Assembly: GCA_963815655.1 (NCBI GenBank) | Contig: CAWFHK010000001.1 | Span: forward strand, 1,550,001-1,614,000 | Length of the DNA: 64,000 bases | Reading direction: 5' to 3' | From: JAWOLE01 sp963815655 | GTDB lineage: Bacteria; Acidobacteriota; Thermoanaerobaculia; UBA5066; Gp7-AA6 | Part shown: piece by piece, positions 31,569 through 40,055 of the stretch | How positions within the stretch are numbered: the first letter of the stretch is position 1 | Layout of the letters: each line of letters starts with the position of its first letter | The notes under the pieces: generated by a model | Database searches by the model: none | What the model was told of the DNA's origin: nothing | What the model saw: the letters and a program-made list of their open reading frames with translations, nothing else | Made by a program: the position numbers and the translations under genes

Positions 31569-33437
31569 TTATTCGCGGGTGACGACGGTTCGGATGGCGG
31601 TCCGGGCGGGGGCGTCGACCGGGCCGTACAGGTCCGCGAGCCGAAACGAGCGATAGACGGGCCCGAGCAGCTTGATCGAAGAGAGGACCTGGCTTCCCGA
31701 GGGATCGACCTGGATCGAAAAGCCCGCCGAGTTGAACAGTCCGTCCGGGTCGGAGACGAGGCCCGCGTCGAAGGAATAGCTGCCGTCCCGCAGCTTCTGC
31801 GCCGAGCCGAGCGCCCCGGATAACACGCCCAGGTCCGCGTTCAACGCGAGGCGGGCAGTCCGATTCTCCTCGTCCAGCTGGATGGCCTGCCCGCGGCTCG
31901 CCGCCCCGGCGTCCACGCCCAGGCGAGTGTTCCCGTTGTCGAACAGGGTGATCGTCGAGCGGCCGCCGGGCTCATAGGTCGCGTCGTGCTGATGCGAGAA
32001 CCAGGGGTACGGCTCGGTCGAGTCGTACGCGAAGTCGCCGTCCTTCCCGAGCCGCCAGAGGACATCGCCGGAGCCGGCGCCGTTGCGATAGTCGATCTTG
32101 ATGAGCCAGTCCTGGTGCCGGCTCGAGTAGAGCAGCGCGCCGTCGGGAGTGTCCACGACCGAGTTCCCGTGCGTCCAATCGTTGGCGTCGACGCTCAGGT
32201 AGTGGGTCGCGCAGCCGGGGTTCGCGACGCACGTCTCACCGAGCACCGCCGGCCGGGACGTGTCCAGGTGATCGAACGTGTCCCATGTCCAGACCACCTG
32301 CAGATCGGCGTCGAGGACCAGGATCATGTCGCCGATCACGTCCAACGGCCCGGGACCCTGCACGTCCGTCAGGATCTGCTCGACGTCGGCCAGGAGCGCT
32401 GTCTTCCCGTCGGCGAGGGACCTCGCTTCGTGGTGGAATCCGCTGATCTGCCGCTTCCCGAGCGCTGCGAGCTGCTCGTTGACGCGGGCGACGTTGGTCT
32501 CCTGCACGGTCATCCCGACCAGATCGAATCGGCGCACGACCTCGGTATCGGGACCCGTCCCCGGCGCGGCAAGGCCGAAGAAGGTCCCGCCCGGCGCCGG
32601 GCTCGTGACGTAGGCGAGGCCAGCCGGACCGAACCACAACACGGCGCCGTTCAGGTCGGTCGCGACGGCCGGCTGATAGAGAGGCGCCTGGAGCAGGACC
32701 CTCTCCGAGCCCGGAGCCGTCGCCGCCTGGATCACGAGCGGAGCCGCGATACCGGAAGGAACGTCGCCGGCCGTGATGGTCACCGACGAGCCCGGGACCG
32801 CCTCCCGCCCTCCATCCAGCGTGAGACTGGCCGAATAGGACGCGCCGGCCGCGAGGCCCGCGACATGGAAGTTCAGGCTCTGCCCTGGCACGCACGGCTT
32901 GTACGGCGTGTACCGCGCCGAGCCGTCCGCCGCCTCGACCCGGACCCTCGCCTGTCCTCCGTCGCAGCCCGGGGTGCTGTACAGAAACACCAGCGGATGG
33001 GAGGTCGGGCTGACGAAGGTCTGCCCGCCTTCGACCCGGCTCTCCATCTGAATCGGAGAGAGCGCCGCCGCGACCTCGAGGCTGGCAAGGTCCCGCACCG
33101 ACGCCTCGAGCGCGTACTCGCCCTCGTCGATCGAGGTCCAGTCCAGCGTGTTCGAGGGCCCATAGTCGCGGATCACGCGAAAGGCGCCGCCGGGATCGCG
33201 GACGCGGAAGCGGTACCAGAGATCGCTCGATCCGGCGCCGGCCACTTCCGCCGTCCACGCGATCATGGTTCCCACCGGCGCTGGTCCGGGCGGGCTGGCG
33301 TCGAGGGTGACGGTCATCGCGGCCTCCAACCGCGCGGCTGCGCCGGCGAGCGCCAGGGCGAGAAACAGCGCGGGGAAGGACCGCCCGCACCGCCTGCCGC
33401 CGATCCGCGGCCGGGCCATCGCGGTTGCGACATGCAT
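31569..33437 (-). CDS. Secreted aryl-sulfate sulfotransferase (ASST family)
   Basis: The 622-aa protein has a signal peptide (FPALFLALALAGAAARLEA), an N-terminal Ig-like region and a six-bladed propeller with ASST hallmarks: ISGFHHEARSLADGKTALLA, VVWTWDTFDHL, DWTHGNSVVDTPDGALLYSS, RHQDWLIKIDY, VLWRLGKDGDF, FSHQHDATYEPGG and LFDNGNTR. ASST enzymes transfer sulfate between phenols through a His-sulfate intermediate. The three His in DWTHGNS, SSRHQDW and SHQHDA are the likely active-site residues by analogy. ATG 33437 follows GAGGAGG. It lies inside the exoprotein cluster; whether it sulfates these proteins or a separate substrate cannot be told. Confidence 0.85.
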   Translation of the reverse strand: MHVATAMARPRIGGRRCGRSFPALFLALALAGAAARLEAAMTVTLDASPPGPAPVGTMIAWTAEVAGAGSSDLWYRFRVRDPGGAFRVIRDYGPSNTLDWTSIDEGEYALEASVRDLASLEVAAALSPIQMESRVEGGQTFVSPTSHPLVFLYSTPGCDGGQARVRVEAADGSARYTPYKPCVPGQSLNFHVAGLAAGASYSASLTLDGGREAVPGSSVTITAGDVPSGIAAPLVIQAATAPGSERVLLQAPLYQPAVATDLNGAVLWFGPAGLAYVTSPAPGGTFFGLAAPGTGPDTEVVRRFDLVGMTVQETNVARVNEQLAALGKRQISGFHHEARSLADGKTALLADVEQILTDVQGPGPLDVIGDMILVLDADLQVVWTWDTFDHLDTSRPAVLGETCVANPGCATHYLSVDANDWTHGNSVVDTPDGALLYSSRHQDWLIKIDYRNGAGSGDVLWRLGKDGDFAYDSTEPYPWFSHQHDATYEPGGRSTITLFDNGNTRLGVDAGAASRGQAIQLDEENRTARLALNADLGVLSGALGSAQKLRDGSYSFDAGLVSDPDGLFNSAGFSIQVDPSGSQVLSSIKLLGPVYRSFRLADLYGPVDAPARTAIRTVVTRE

Positions 33438-33559
33438 GGTGGCGATCCTCCTCACGGACGCGTGAAGCCTGTTCCTCAGACGATCGTGAGGCCATGCAGG
33501 TTACACGATCCCTCCAAGCCGGTCGGGTCAGGGCGTGCAGCGGCCGCGCGGGGCCAGGC

Positions 33560-33594
33560 CCCTCACCCCCTCCCTCTCCCGCCGGGAGAGGGTG
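33560..33594. repeat. REP-like palindrome (CTCTCCCGCCGGGAGAG)
   Basis: CCCTCACCCCCTCCCTCTCC followed by CGCCGGGAGAGGG. The same family as 3692-3720 and 6421-6456. Confidence 0.8.
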
Positions 33595-33609
33595 AAGAAC
33601 GAGATAATG

Positions 33610-33645
33610 GAAAGGGGGCGGCGGTAGGTGACCGCCCTCTTCCAA
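33610..33645 (-). terminator. Possible terminator of the 34909-33668 gene
   Basis: GAGGGCGGT/ACCGCCGCCC pair imperfectly around CACCT on the minus strand, followed by CCTTTCCATT. The T-tract is weak. Confidence 0.5.
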
Positions 33646-33667
33646 TCGAGTTTCAGGGAAGGGATGA

Positions 33668-34909
33668 CTAGGAGTCGCACCTCGGGACGCCCGTGGCGTG
33701 ATGGACCGCGCGCGAGGCCTGATCGGCGACCGAGCCGCGGGCCGGGATCGGCCGCTTGTTGCAGGTCGGGGTCACCGCGCAATTGCCCGCGACGATGTCC
33801 TGAGCGCCGTTGATGTTCGCGACCTGCGTGGGATCCACGCCGCCGCCCTGGGCGCCGTCGTCCACGAGGATCGCGTTGTCGATGCTGACCGTTCCGTCGC
33901 CCGCGAGTCCGTTGAAGCCGATCTCGTCGTATTTCAGAGGCCGAGAGCAGTTGCTCTTCCACGCCGGGTGAGCAGTGATCGCGATGAACCCGGTCTTGCC
34001 GAAGTCGTCGCGGATCTCGGCTCCCGAAACGTTCACGCCCACCGGAGGCTCCGGGAGTTTGTTGTTGCAGATTCCGGCCGGGTTCGTCTCGAGCGCGGCC
34101 ATCGTGATGTTCTCGGCGATGTCGATGCAGTCTCCGCTGAAATCCATGTACTTCATGGCGAAGGAGAAGAAGTTGCTCTCGATGCCTCCGCTGAAGCTGT
34201 TCCTGGTGCATGCCGGTTCGCAGGGATGACACTCGTCGTTCGTGCACACCGCTCCGGCAAGGACGCTCCCGAGGAGCGAGACGAACGTCTGCTGGTCGCG
34301 GGGCCCGATCGTCGCGAAGACGGAATCCTTCAACGTGAGGTCGCCCTGCGAGAACATCACGATTCGGTTGCCATGGAATTCGGCCGAGGCGACACTGATC
34401 GTGCACGGGAGAGCCGCGTTGTAGCAATCGAATCGGATCTCGGCTCCAACGGAGGTCACCGATGACACGCCGCCGCCCGGAGCGGGATCCACGGCGATGT
34501 TGCCGCAGGCCTTCAAGCGAATGCCTCCGTTACTGTTGTCGTCCTGAAGCGTCGCGTTGATGATCCGGATGTCGGCGCCGTCCACGTTCGGCGCGAGGCA
34601 GGCCGGGTTCGAGGAGTTGTTCACGTAGGCCTTGAGGTCCATCCCCTCTTTCTGCGCCGTCTGGATCATGCCTCCGTTGAAGCCGTCCACCGTGATCGAA
34701 TGCGCGGTGATGTTGACCGATCCCTGGATCAACGCGCACTGGAGCACGAAGTCATCGGCGGGGCTGTTGTAGTTGTACACCGCCGACGTCGATGCCACGG
34801 GACACGAGCTGAGAATGAATGTCGCCGCGCCCATCGCGGGAACGAACAGGAAACAGATCGCGAGACACGCCAATACAAGCGAAATCCTCTGGAGCGCCGC
34901 TCTAAACAT
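33668..34909 (-). CDS. Stand-alone secreted HHxTG-type module
   Basis: The 413-aa protein has a signal peptide (ISLVLACLAICFLFVPAMGAA). The rest corresponds to the C-terminal module of the 27740 and 35250 proteins: DDFVLQCALIQGSVNITAHS, ACGNIAVDP, FGKTGFIAITA, NAILVDDGAQGGGVDPTQVA and the ending SRAVHHATGVPRC. It lacks Ig-like modules and a Thr-Pro linker. Eight or more Cys in pairs suggest disulfides. ATG 34909 is preceded by AAGGGGG; the upstream ATG 34924 has no such site. It shares the cluster promoter. Function unknown; it could be a free form that competes with or caps the large proteins. Confidence 0.85.
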   Translation of the reverse strand: MFRAALQRISLVLACLAICFLFVPAMGAATFILSSCPVASTSAVYNYNSPADDFVLQCALIQGSVNITAHSITVDGFNGGMIQTAQKEGMDLKAYVNNSSNPACLAPNVDGADIRIINATLQDDNSNGGIRLKACGNIAVDPAPGGGVSSVTSVGAEIRFDCYNAALPCTISVASAEFHGNRIVMFSQGDLTLKDSVFATIGPRDQQTFVSLLGSVLAGAVCTNDECHPCEPACTRNSFSGGIESNFFSFAMKYMDFSGDCIDIAENITMAALETNPAGICNNKLPEPPVGVNVSGAEIRDDFGKTGFIAITAHPAWKSNCSRPLKYDEIGFNGLAGDGTVSIDNAILVDDGAQGGGVDPTQVANINGAQDIVAGNCAVTPTCNKRPIPARGSVADQASRAVHHATGVPRCDS

Positions 34910-34956
34910 ATGGTCCCCCTTCATTTGTCACTTCCACCCCTGACTCTGAACACCGA

Positions 34957-34999
34957 TTTGTATCAGCGGAACTCCACCTTTGTCTATTGGACCAAAGTC
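34957..34999 (-). promoter_or_regulatory. Promoter/operator of the shared GAC-N4-GTC class
   Basis: Minus strand: GACTTTGGTC (34990-34999) inside the palindrome GGACTTTGGTCC, CAA, TAGACA (34981-34986), an 18-bp spacer, TACAAA (34957-34962). It is about 50 nt before the ATG at 34909. Confidence 0.75.
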
Positions 35000-35175
35000 C
35001 AAGCCCCGCAGAGATCGCCAGGATTAGACACTGCTTGAACAGGAGCGCGGCGCGCCGCTGAGGCGTCGGAGCGTATTGCGCGATTCCGTGGCGTCACAGT
35101 TCACGGAATGAACAAAGGCGCGCGGTGGGGTCAGGGCGTGTAGCTGCAGTGGCATCGCGCGTAGAAAGGGAAGGG

Positions 35176-35202
35176 GAAGAGAGCGCGGCGCCGGCTCTCT
35201 TC
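35176..35202 (-). terminator. Hairpin terminator of the 39080-35250 gene
   Basis: The perfect 9-bp stem GAAGAGAGC/GCTCTCTTC lies about 50 nt past the stop. On the minus strand it is followed by CCCTTCCCTTTC, a weak T-tract. Confidence 0.65.
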
Positions 35203-35249
35203 CCCCCTCCACATCCGATCCCGGCCGTCCGGGAAACGACTCCTCTTGT

Positions 35250-38200
35250 CTACCGATCGACCTTCGGCGTGCCGGTCACGTGATGGTTCGTCTGCCGGTC
35301 GGTCTCGTTTGCGCATACAGGGTTGTCCGTCAAGCTGATGGGCTCGCTGTTGCAGCCCGGGTTCGGCGGATTGGGGAAGATCGCCGCGCAGCTTGTTGCA
35401 GTGACCTTGCCGCCGTTCAAGCTCGCCACGGCGTTCGGATCGACCCCGCCCCCCTTGGCGCCCGCGTCCACCAGCACCGCGTCGGTGATCTTGATCTTCC
35501 CCGAGTTCGAGCAGGCGCTCGCCTTGATGAAGCCCGTCTTGCCGAAGCCATTGCGGATCTCGGAATTGGTCAGGTCGATGATCACGTCGTTCCCGCAGCT
35601 GAAGCCCGCGCCGGAGGCCGTGATCGCGATGTTCTCGGCGATGTGGACGCACGCGTTCGTCAGGTCCACGAGCTGCTTCGCTGTCACGGTCATGTTGGAT
35701 TCGACCCCGGCATGGAAGGAGTTGGGATCGCAGAACGCTCCACCGGCCAGGACGCTCCCGTTGTCGGAGACGAGCTTGACAGAGTCGCGTGGACCGGCCG
35801 TCGTCACATTGCAGCCGTGCAGAGTCAGGTTCCCGTTCGCCGTCAAAGAGACGACGTTGCCGGAGAAGGTGTCGCCCGTGGCGCACACGGTCCCGGCGCT
35901 CGAATCCACGGAGACGGTCGCGCCGGCCGACGCGATCATGGGCGACGAGTTGATCAGGATGTCCCCGCAGGCCGTGACCTTCACGTCCCCGTTGCCGTTC
36001 GCGTCGCTGACCGTGGTGGACTCCAGATCCACCGTGGCGCTCGCGTTGCAGTTGCCCGAGCCCGAGCCGGCGATCAGCTGGATTCCGGCCGTGCCCGCCG
36101 AGTCGATCGAGCCGTTGGGCCCTTCCACCCTGATCGAGTGGGCGATGATTCGCACGCCGTTCGTGCCCGACCGCTGAGAGAGACCGCACCGCAGGACGAC
36201 GTCTTTCGCCGGCAGGTTGATCTGCGTCCACGTGCTCGTCGTCGTGATGTTCGGATCCATTGCGCAGTTTGTCACGGTGACCGGGTTCGGCCCGGCGGCA
36301 GGCGTCGAACAGGAGGGACACGTCCCGGGAACCGGAGTCGGCGTCGGCGTGGGAGTCCGAGTCGGAGTGTTCGTCGGCGTACTCGTGGGCGTGAACGTCT
36401 TCGTGGGAGTGAACGTCTTCGTGGGCGTGACGGTCTTCGTGTTGGTCGGGGTCTTCGTGTTGGTCGGGGTCTTCGTGTCCGGCGGGGTCTTCGTAGGAGT
36501 TCTCGTCGGCGTGTCGGTCCGCGTCACAGTCGGAGTCTTCGTCGGAGTGCCGGTCGCCGTGCTCGTCGGCGTGTTCGTCGGCGTGTCAGACGGCGTATCC
36601 GTCGGCGTCACCGTCGGGGTGTCCGTCGGAGCCGGCGGGTTTGGCCCCAACGCGCGCAGGATCGGGTCGTTGTCGTCGTGGCTCGCGTCCTGGTAGAAGA
36701 CCATGCCTACGAAACCGCTCTCGGCGTCGGTTCGCCCGTAGAGGGACTTCTCGTCGAGAGTCTGGCCGGCCTCGTTGGTCACGTAGAGCTGCCTGCACGG
36801 ACCAATCACGATGCCGGACAGCCCACCTCCTCCACTCTGTCCATCTTCATCAAGCGCCAGGCTGCTCCACGGCGGAGTCAACTCAGCGACAAAACTCATG
36901 TCCGCCTGACTCAGGACCGTAACCTTCCGGTCTGTGTTCCGGCTGACAAAAGCCTGCGTGTCATCGAACGCAATGTCCATGGCCTTCGTCACCGACACCG
37001 ACGTCAAGCCGGTTCCGTCGCTGTTGACCCGGAACACCTTCCCGGCGGCGACGTCGGCCATCCAGATCGTGCCGTCGGGGGCAACGGCCACTCCACGCAG
37101 GTCGCTCGCTCCCGCAATCGAGATCTTGCCGGAACCGCCCAATCCGGCCCTCGTGATGGCTGTGATCGTCACGCCCGCTCCTTCGGTGACCTCGAACCGG
37201 CTCAGTGTCTTGTTCGTTCTGTCCGTCACGTACACGGCCAACACCCCGCCCTCTCGAGCCGTGGCCACGCCTTCGGGCTTGGCCAGCTCCGTGGTTACGT
37301 TCACTCCGATATCGGCCAACTTGGTGCCCAGGCCTCCATCGTAAACGTGGATTCCCGGCCCATCCAAAGTGTCCGTGTCGGACCCTTCGGCCATGTAAAC
37401 CCGCCCGAGATCGTCGGTGGCCAGGGCCTTGCCGCGGTTCCCCTGGAGGATGGCGACGGTCGCGTCCGTGTAGTCCGTCTGCGTCGTGTCTATCTTGCGA
37501 ACCTGCTTGTTGTGCCCGGTTGTCGTGAATGAGCCGTTGGGGTTGTTGTAGCCAGCATAGAGATACCGGCCGTCCGGCGATGACGCCAGACCGCGGTTGT
37601 TGCGCGGATCGGCGAACTGCGAGAAACCGCCGACCGTTGGAACCGTCTGGCTCTGATCGATGAGATACTGCACCGACCAACTCAGGCTGCTGACGTCGAT
37701 GTGGGTGCTCCCGCAGGCCGTCGGGATCGGCCGTCCTCCGCAGCCGTAGTTGACTTGCGACACGTACGGAACGCCGAACGAGCCAAGCGTGGTGCCAAAC
37801 GCGTCCGTCGTAATGGCATGGTTCGCGGGCGGGCCCTTGACGCCGATCGCCTTGTCGTCGCTGAGAATGCCGCTACCGGCGACGGGAATGGCCGGGGTCA
37901 GGTCCGAGCTGGCAAACCCGCACAGGACGTTATTCTCGACGACGATCTGGCCCGCCGTGGGGCACGTCGGATCGCCGAGCGTCGTGCATGCCCCTGCGAA
38001 ATCGCTGTGATCCAGAATGATGCCCCGTCCCGCGTCATATATGTCATTGCCGGTGATCGTGACGGAAGTCAGTTTCCGATAGTCCGGAGACTCATAAAGC
38101 ACGATCGCGTTGCTCTGGGTCGCTGATCCGGACTGTGACACGCTGTTGTTGGCGATCGTCAGGCTCACCCTCTTAGGAGGATCCAACGGGTTATCCCAGG

Positions 38201-39080
38201 CATTGTAAACGACGAAGTTCGTCTTGCCGATGTGAGCGTTGTTCGTGATGGTCACGGTCCCGGAATGCTCGTCGTTGGAATCTTCCCCCTCGATCAGGAT
38301 GCCCTTTCCCGATCCGGCGACGCCCGAGATCGTGTTTCCATCGATCGTGAGCGCGCCGTGGAACTCGTTGATCTTGATCGTGTGGCTGGGCTGGTTCGTG
38401 AATTCGTTGTTCTCTATCGTGATATCGCCGGTCGAATGAGCGTATACGGCACGCCTCCCGCCATCAAGCGTCGAGTTCCGGATGATAAGACCTTTCCAGC
38501 ATGCCTCCCCCTGGGCTGTCGGGTCTGGCGTAATGGAGCAATCCGGCGCGTCGCCGAAAGCCCCTTCGGCAAGCACAACCAGCGTGCTCTCGTCCGTTGC
38601 CGATGGTCCGCGAAAGATGAGATTGTCGAACGTCACGTTGTCCGCCGTCACGCGCGTGCCGAACTCTCCGCTGAACAGGATCGTCGGTTTACAGCTGGTG
38701 GAGGTCCCGACAATGGTGACCTCCTTGTTGACGGTCAAGGTCGTCGCCTGCGCGTAGGTCGCGCAATCGGTGATTTCGATGGTGTCCCCATCGGCGGCGG
38801 CAACAACGGCTGATTGAATGTCGGGATACGTCCCTGGAACGCTGAGCGTGGCGCCGGAAGCTGGACGCTGCCACCGCCGGCCGGTAAGGGCCCTGGCCCC
38901 GGGCCTGGAAGCGACGCCGGCGGCGGAGCCGTTGGCGTTGGCGGACGACGTTCGCCCGAGCGATCCGGATCCGCCGGCGTGGAACCACTTCGACGTATCG
39001 AGCTCGAGTGCGCTCACCACGATGACGAGGGCGCCGAGCGCCGCGGCGATTGTCAGGAGCGACCGTGTTCTGGGTTTCAT
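35250..39080 (-). CDS. Exoprotein: beta-helix, NHL-like propeller, Thr-Pro/Lys linker, HHVTG-type C-terminal module
   Basis: The 1276-aa protein has an N-terminal signal anchor (LLTIAAALGALVIVVSAL). A pectin-lyase-like beta-helix follows (SVPGTYPDIQSAVVAAADGD; ITIENNEFTNQPSH; VSLTIANNSVSQSG), then an NHL/SMP-30-like propeller (LRGVAVAPDGTIWMADVAAG; NRGLASSPDGRYLYAGYNN; DLGRVYMAEG). The linker at 36330-36640 is Lys-containing (KTPTNTKTPTNTKT). The Cys-rich C-terminal module ends TNHHVTGTPKVD. It has no Ig-like N-terminal module, unlike its relatives. ATG 39080 with GGAGAGG 7 nt upstream is preferred over TTG 39110. I see no GAC-N4-GTC promoter in front of it. Confidence 0.85.
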   Translation of the reverse strand: MKPRTRSLLTIAAALGALVIVVSALELDTSKWFHAGGSGSLGRTSSANANGSAAGVASRPGARALTGRRWQRPASGATLSVPGTYPDIQSAVVAAADGDTIEITDCATYAQATTLTVNKEVTIVGTSTSCKPTILFSGEFGTRVTADNVTFDNLIFRGPSATDESTLVVLAEGAFGDAPDCSITPDPTAQGEACWKGLIIRNSTLDGGRRAVYAHSTGDITIENNEFTNQPSHTIKINEFHGALTIDGNTISGVAGSGKGILIEGEDSNDEHSGTVTITNNAHIGKTNFVVYNAWDNPLDPPKRVSLTIANNSVSQSGSATQSNAIVLYESPDYRKLTSVTITGNDIYDAGRGIILDHSDFAGACTTLGDPTCPTAGQIVVENNVLCGFASSDLTPAIPVAGSGILSDDKAIGVKGPPANHAITTDAFGTTLGSFGVPYVSQVNYGCGGRPIPTACGSTHIDVSSLSWSVQYLIDQSQTVPTVGGFSQFADPRNNRGLASSPDGRYLYAGYNNPNGSFTTTGHNKQVRKIDTTQTDYTDATVAILQGNRGKALATDDLGRVYMAEGSDTDTLDGPGIHVYDGGLGTKLADIGVNVTTELAKPEGVATAREGGVLAVYVTDRTNKTLSRFEVTEGAGVTITAITRAGLGGSGKISIAGASDLRGVAVAPDGTIWMADVAAGKVFRVNSDGTGLTSVSVTKAMDIAFDDTQAFVSRNTDRKVTVLSQADMSFVAELTPPWSSLALDEDGQSGGGGLSGIVIGPCRQLYVTNEAGQTLDEKSLYGRTDAESGFVGMVFYQDASHDDNDPILRALGPNPPAPTDTPTVTPTDTPSDTPTNTPTSTATGTPTKTPTVTRTDTPTRTPTKTPPDTKTPTNTKTPTNTKTVTPTKTFTPTKTFTPTSTPTNTPTRTPTPTPTPVPGTCPSCSTPAAGPNPVTVTNCAMDPNITTTSTWTQINLPAKDVVLRCGLSQRSGTNGVRIIAHSIRVEGPNGSIDSAGTAGIQLIAGSGSGNCNASATVDLESTTVSDANGNGDVKVTACGDILINSSPMIASAGATVSVDSSAGTVCATGDTFSGNVVSLTANGNLTLHGCNVTTAGPRDSVKLVSDNGSVLAGGAFCDPNSFHAGVESNMTVTAKQLVDLTNACVHIAENIAITASGAGFSCGNDVIIDLTNSEIRNGFGKTGFIKASACSNSGKIKITDAVLVDAGAKGGGVDPNAVASLNGGKVTATSCAAIFPNPPNPGCNSEPISLTDNPVCANETDRQTNHHVTGTPKVDR
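36330..36640 (-). repeat. Thr-Pro/Lys linker DNA repeat array 8
   Basis: Units such as GTCTTCGTGTTGGTCGGG encode KTPTNTKTPT. The Lys codons set it apart from the other arrays. Confidence 0.8.
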
Positions 39081-39461
39081 TTGGCAACCTCTCCGCCCCT
39101 TCGGAATCAAGATACGGGTTTGATCTGGCCGGGGCCGGTCTTCCGGCCACGTGCGACGTCCCGCCTTGAATACGCGATCGTGGGGCTTTTCTGGGACCGT
39201 CTTTATGTCCCGTGTGTTTCCGAGTCAAGGCACAAAGGTGGCCACAGCGGAATGGCCGCCTTTGGCAGGAGTCCGTGTCCCCGGAGTGTCGGGATGTTGG
39301 GCAAATATCCGGCCCGTGTGACGCAAGCTATGGCCCCATCTTGGTGCGATCCGGTGGCTCGCCGGTCAGAATCATCCCTCCGCCCGGGATTGAGGGGAAT
39401 TCCTCATTGACAGCCGGGCGAAAGGGACTTTATCTATGAATCCTAGCGAGGACGAGCGGTC
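39081..39461. other. Divergent intergenic region
   Basis: It separates the 39080 gene (minus) from the HTH gene (plus). A GC-rich hairpin, GGCCGG...CCGGCC, lies near 39127-39150. No promoter of the shared class and no gene were found. Confidence 0.5.
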
Positions 39462-39917
39462 ATGAAGTCGGACGACCCACCGTGTTGCCGCCGGAACGGG
39501 CAGCCCTATGAGGGCTTCTCCGGGGCAGGTCCCGATGCGCGCCTGGATTCCTGGGAGGACATCGCCGCCTACCTGCGGCGCAGCGTTCGCACCGCCAGGC
39601 GCTGGGAGAAGGAGGAAGGGCTGCCGGTCCACCGCGATGTCCACCCCGGAAGCGAATCGGTCCACGCCTACAGGGAAGAACTCGACGACTGGTGGACGAA
39701 GGACGCGAGGATGGAGCCCGGCTCGAACGGCCGGCTGGATTCCTGGAAGGAGATCGCGGCGTACCTGGGGTCCAGCGTGCGCAGCGCGAGGCGCTGGGAG
39801 AAGGAGAACAGGCTGCCGGTCCGCCGGCACGCCCACGAAACCGGCGACTCGGTCTACGCCTTCAGTACCGACCTCGACATCTGGCTCCGCCGCCGGGGAT
39901 TGAAAACCGGAGGCTGA
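39462..39917 (+). CDS. Tandem excisionase/MerR-like HTH DNA-binding protein
   Basis: The 151-aa protein consists of two copies of the same winged-HTH unit: LDSWEDIAAYLRRSVRTARR (residues ~28-47, then WEKEEGLPVHR) and LDSWKEIAAYLGSSVRSARR (residues ~92-111, then WEKENRLPVRR). Each is followed by H...(E/D)SV(H/Y)A(Y/F)...DLDxWL. This HTH_17-type unit usually occurs once, at the N-terminus of larger acidobacterial proteins; here the tandem is free-standing. It is the only obvious regulator inside the exoprotein cluster, divergent from its longest beta-helix gene. It is therefore a candidate for binding the two-half-site GAC-N4-GTC operator (inference only). Confidence 0.8.
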   Translation: MKSDDPPCCRRNGQPYEGFSGAGPDARLDSWEDIAAYLRRSVRTARRWEKEEGLPVHRDVHPGSESVHAYREELDDWWTKDARMEPGSNGRLDSWKEIAAYLGSSVRSARRWEKENRLPVRRHAHETGDSVYAFSTDLDIWLRRRGLKTGG

Positions 39918-39955
39918 AGCTCATTCTTCGCGCCGCTCAGGGTGACGGACGGTCC

Positions 39956-39984
39956 AAAAAACAAGGGCGGGGATTTCCCCGCCC
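39956..39984 (-). terminator. Second terminator of the 3203-aa gene
   Basis: The stem GGGCGGGG/CCCCGCCC is followed on the minus strand by TTGTTTTTTGG. It forms a tandem pair with the hairpin at 40017-40043. Confidence 0.85.
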
Positions 39985-40016
39985 TCCTCCTTCCCGACCC
40001 CCTCGAATCGAAACAA

Positions 40017-40043
40017 GGCGGGCGGGGACTTGCCCCGCCCGCC
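40017..40043 (-). terminator. First terminator of the 3203-aa gene
   Basis: An 11-bp stem GGCGGGCGGGG/CCCCGCCCGCC is followed on the minus strand by TTGTTTC, 13 nt past the stop codon. Confidence 0.85.
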
Positions 40044-40055
40044 GAATCGAACCTT

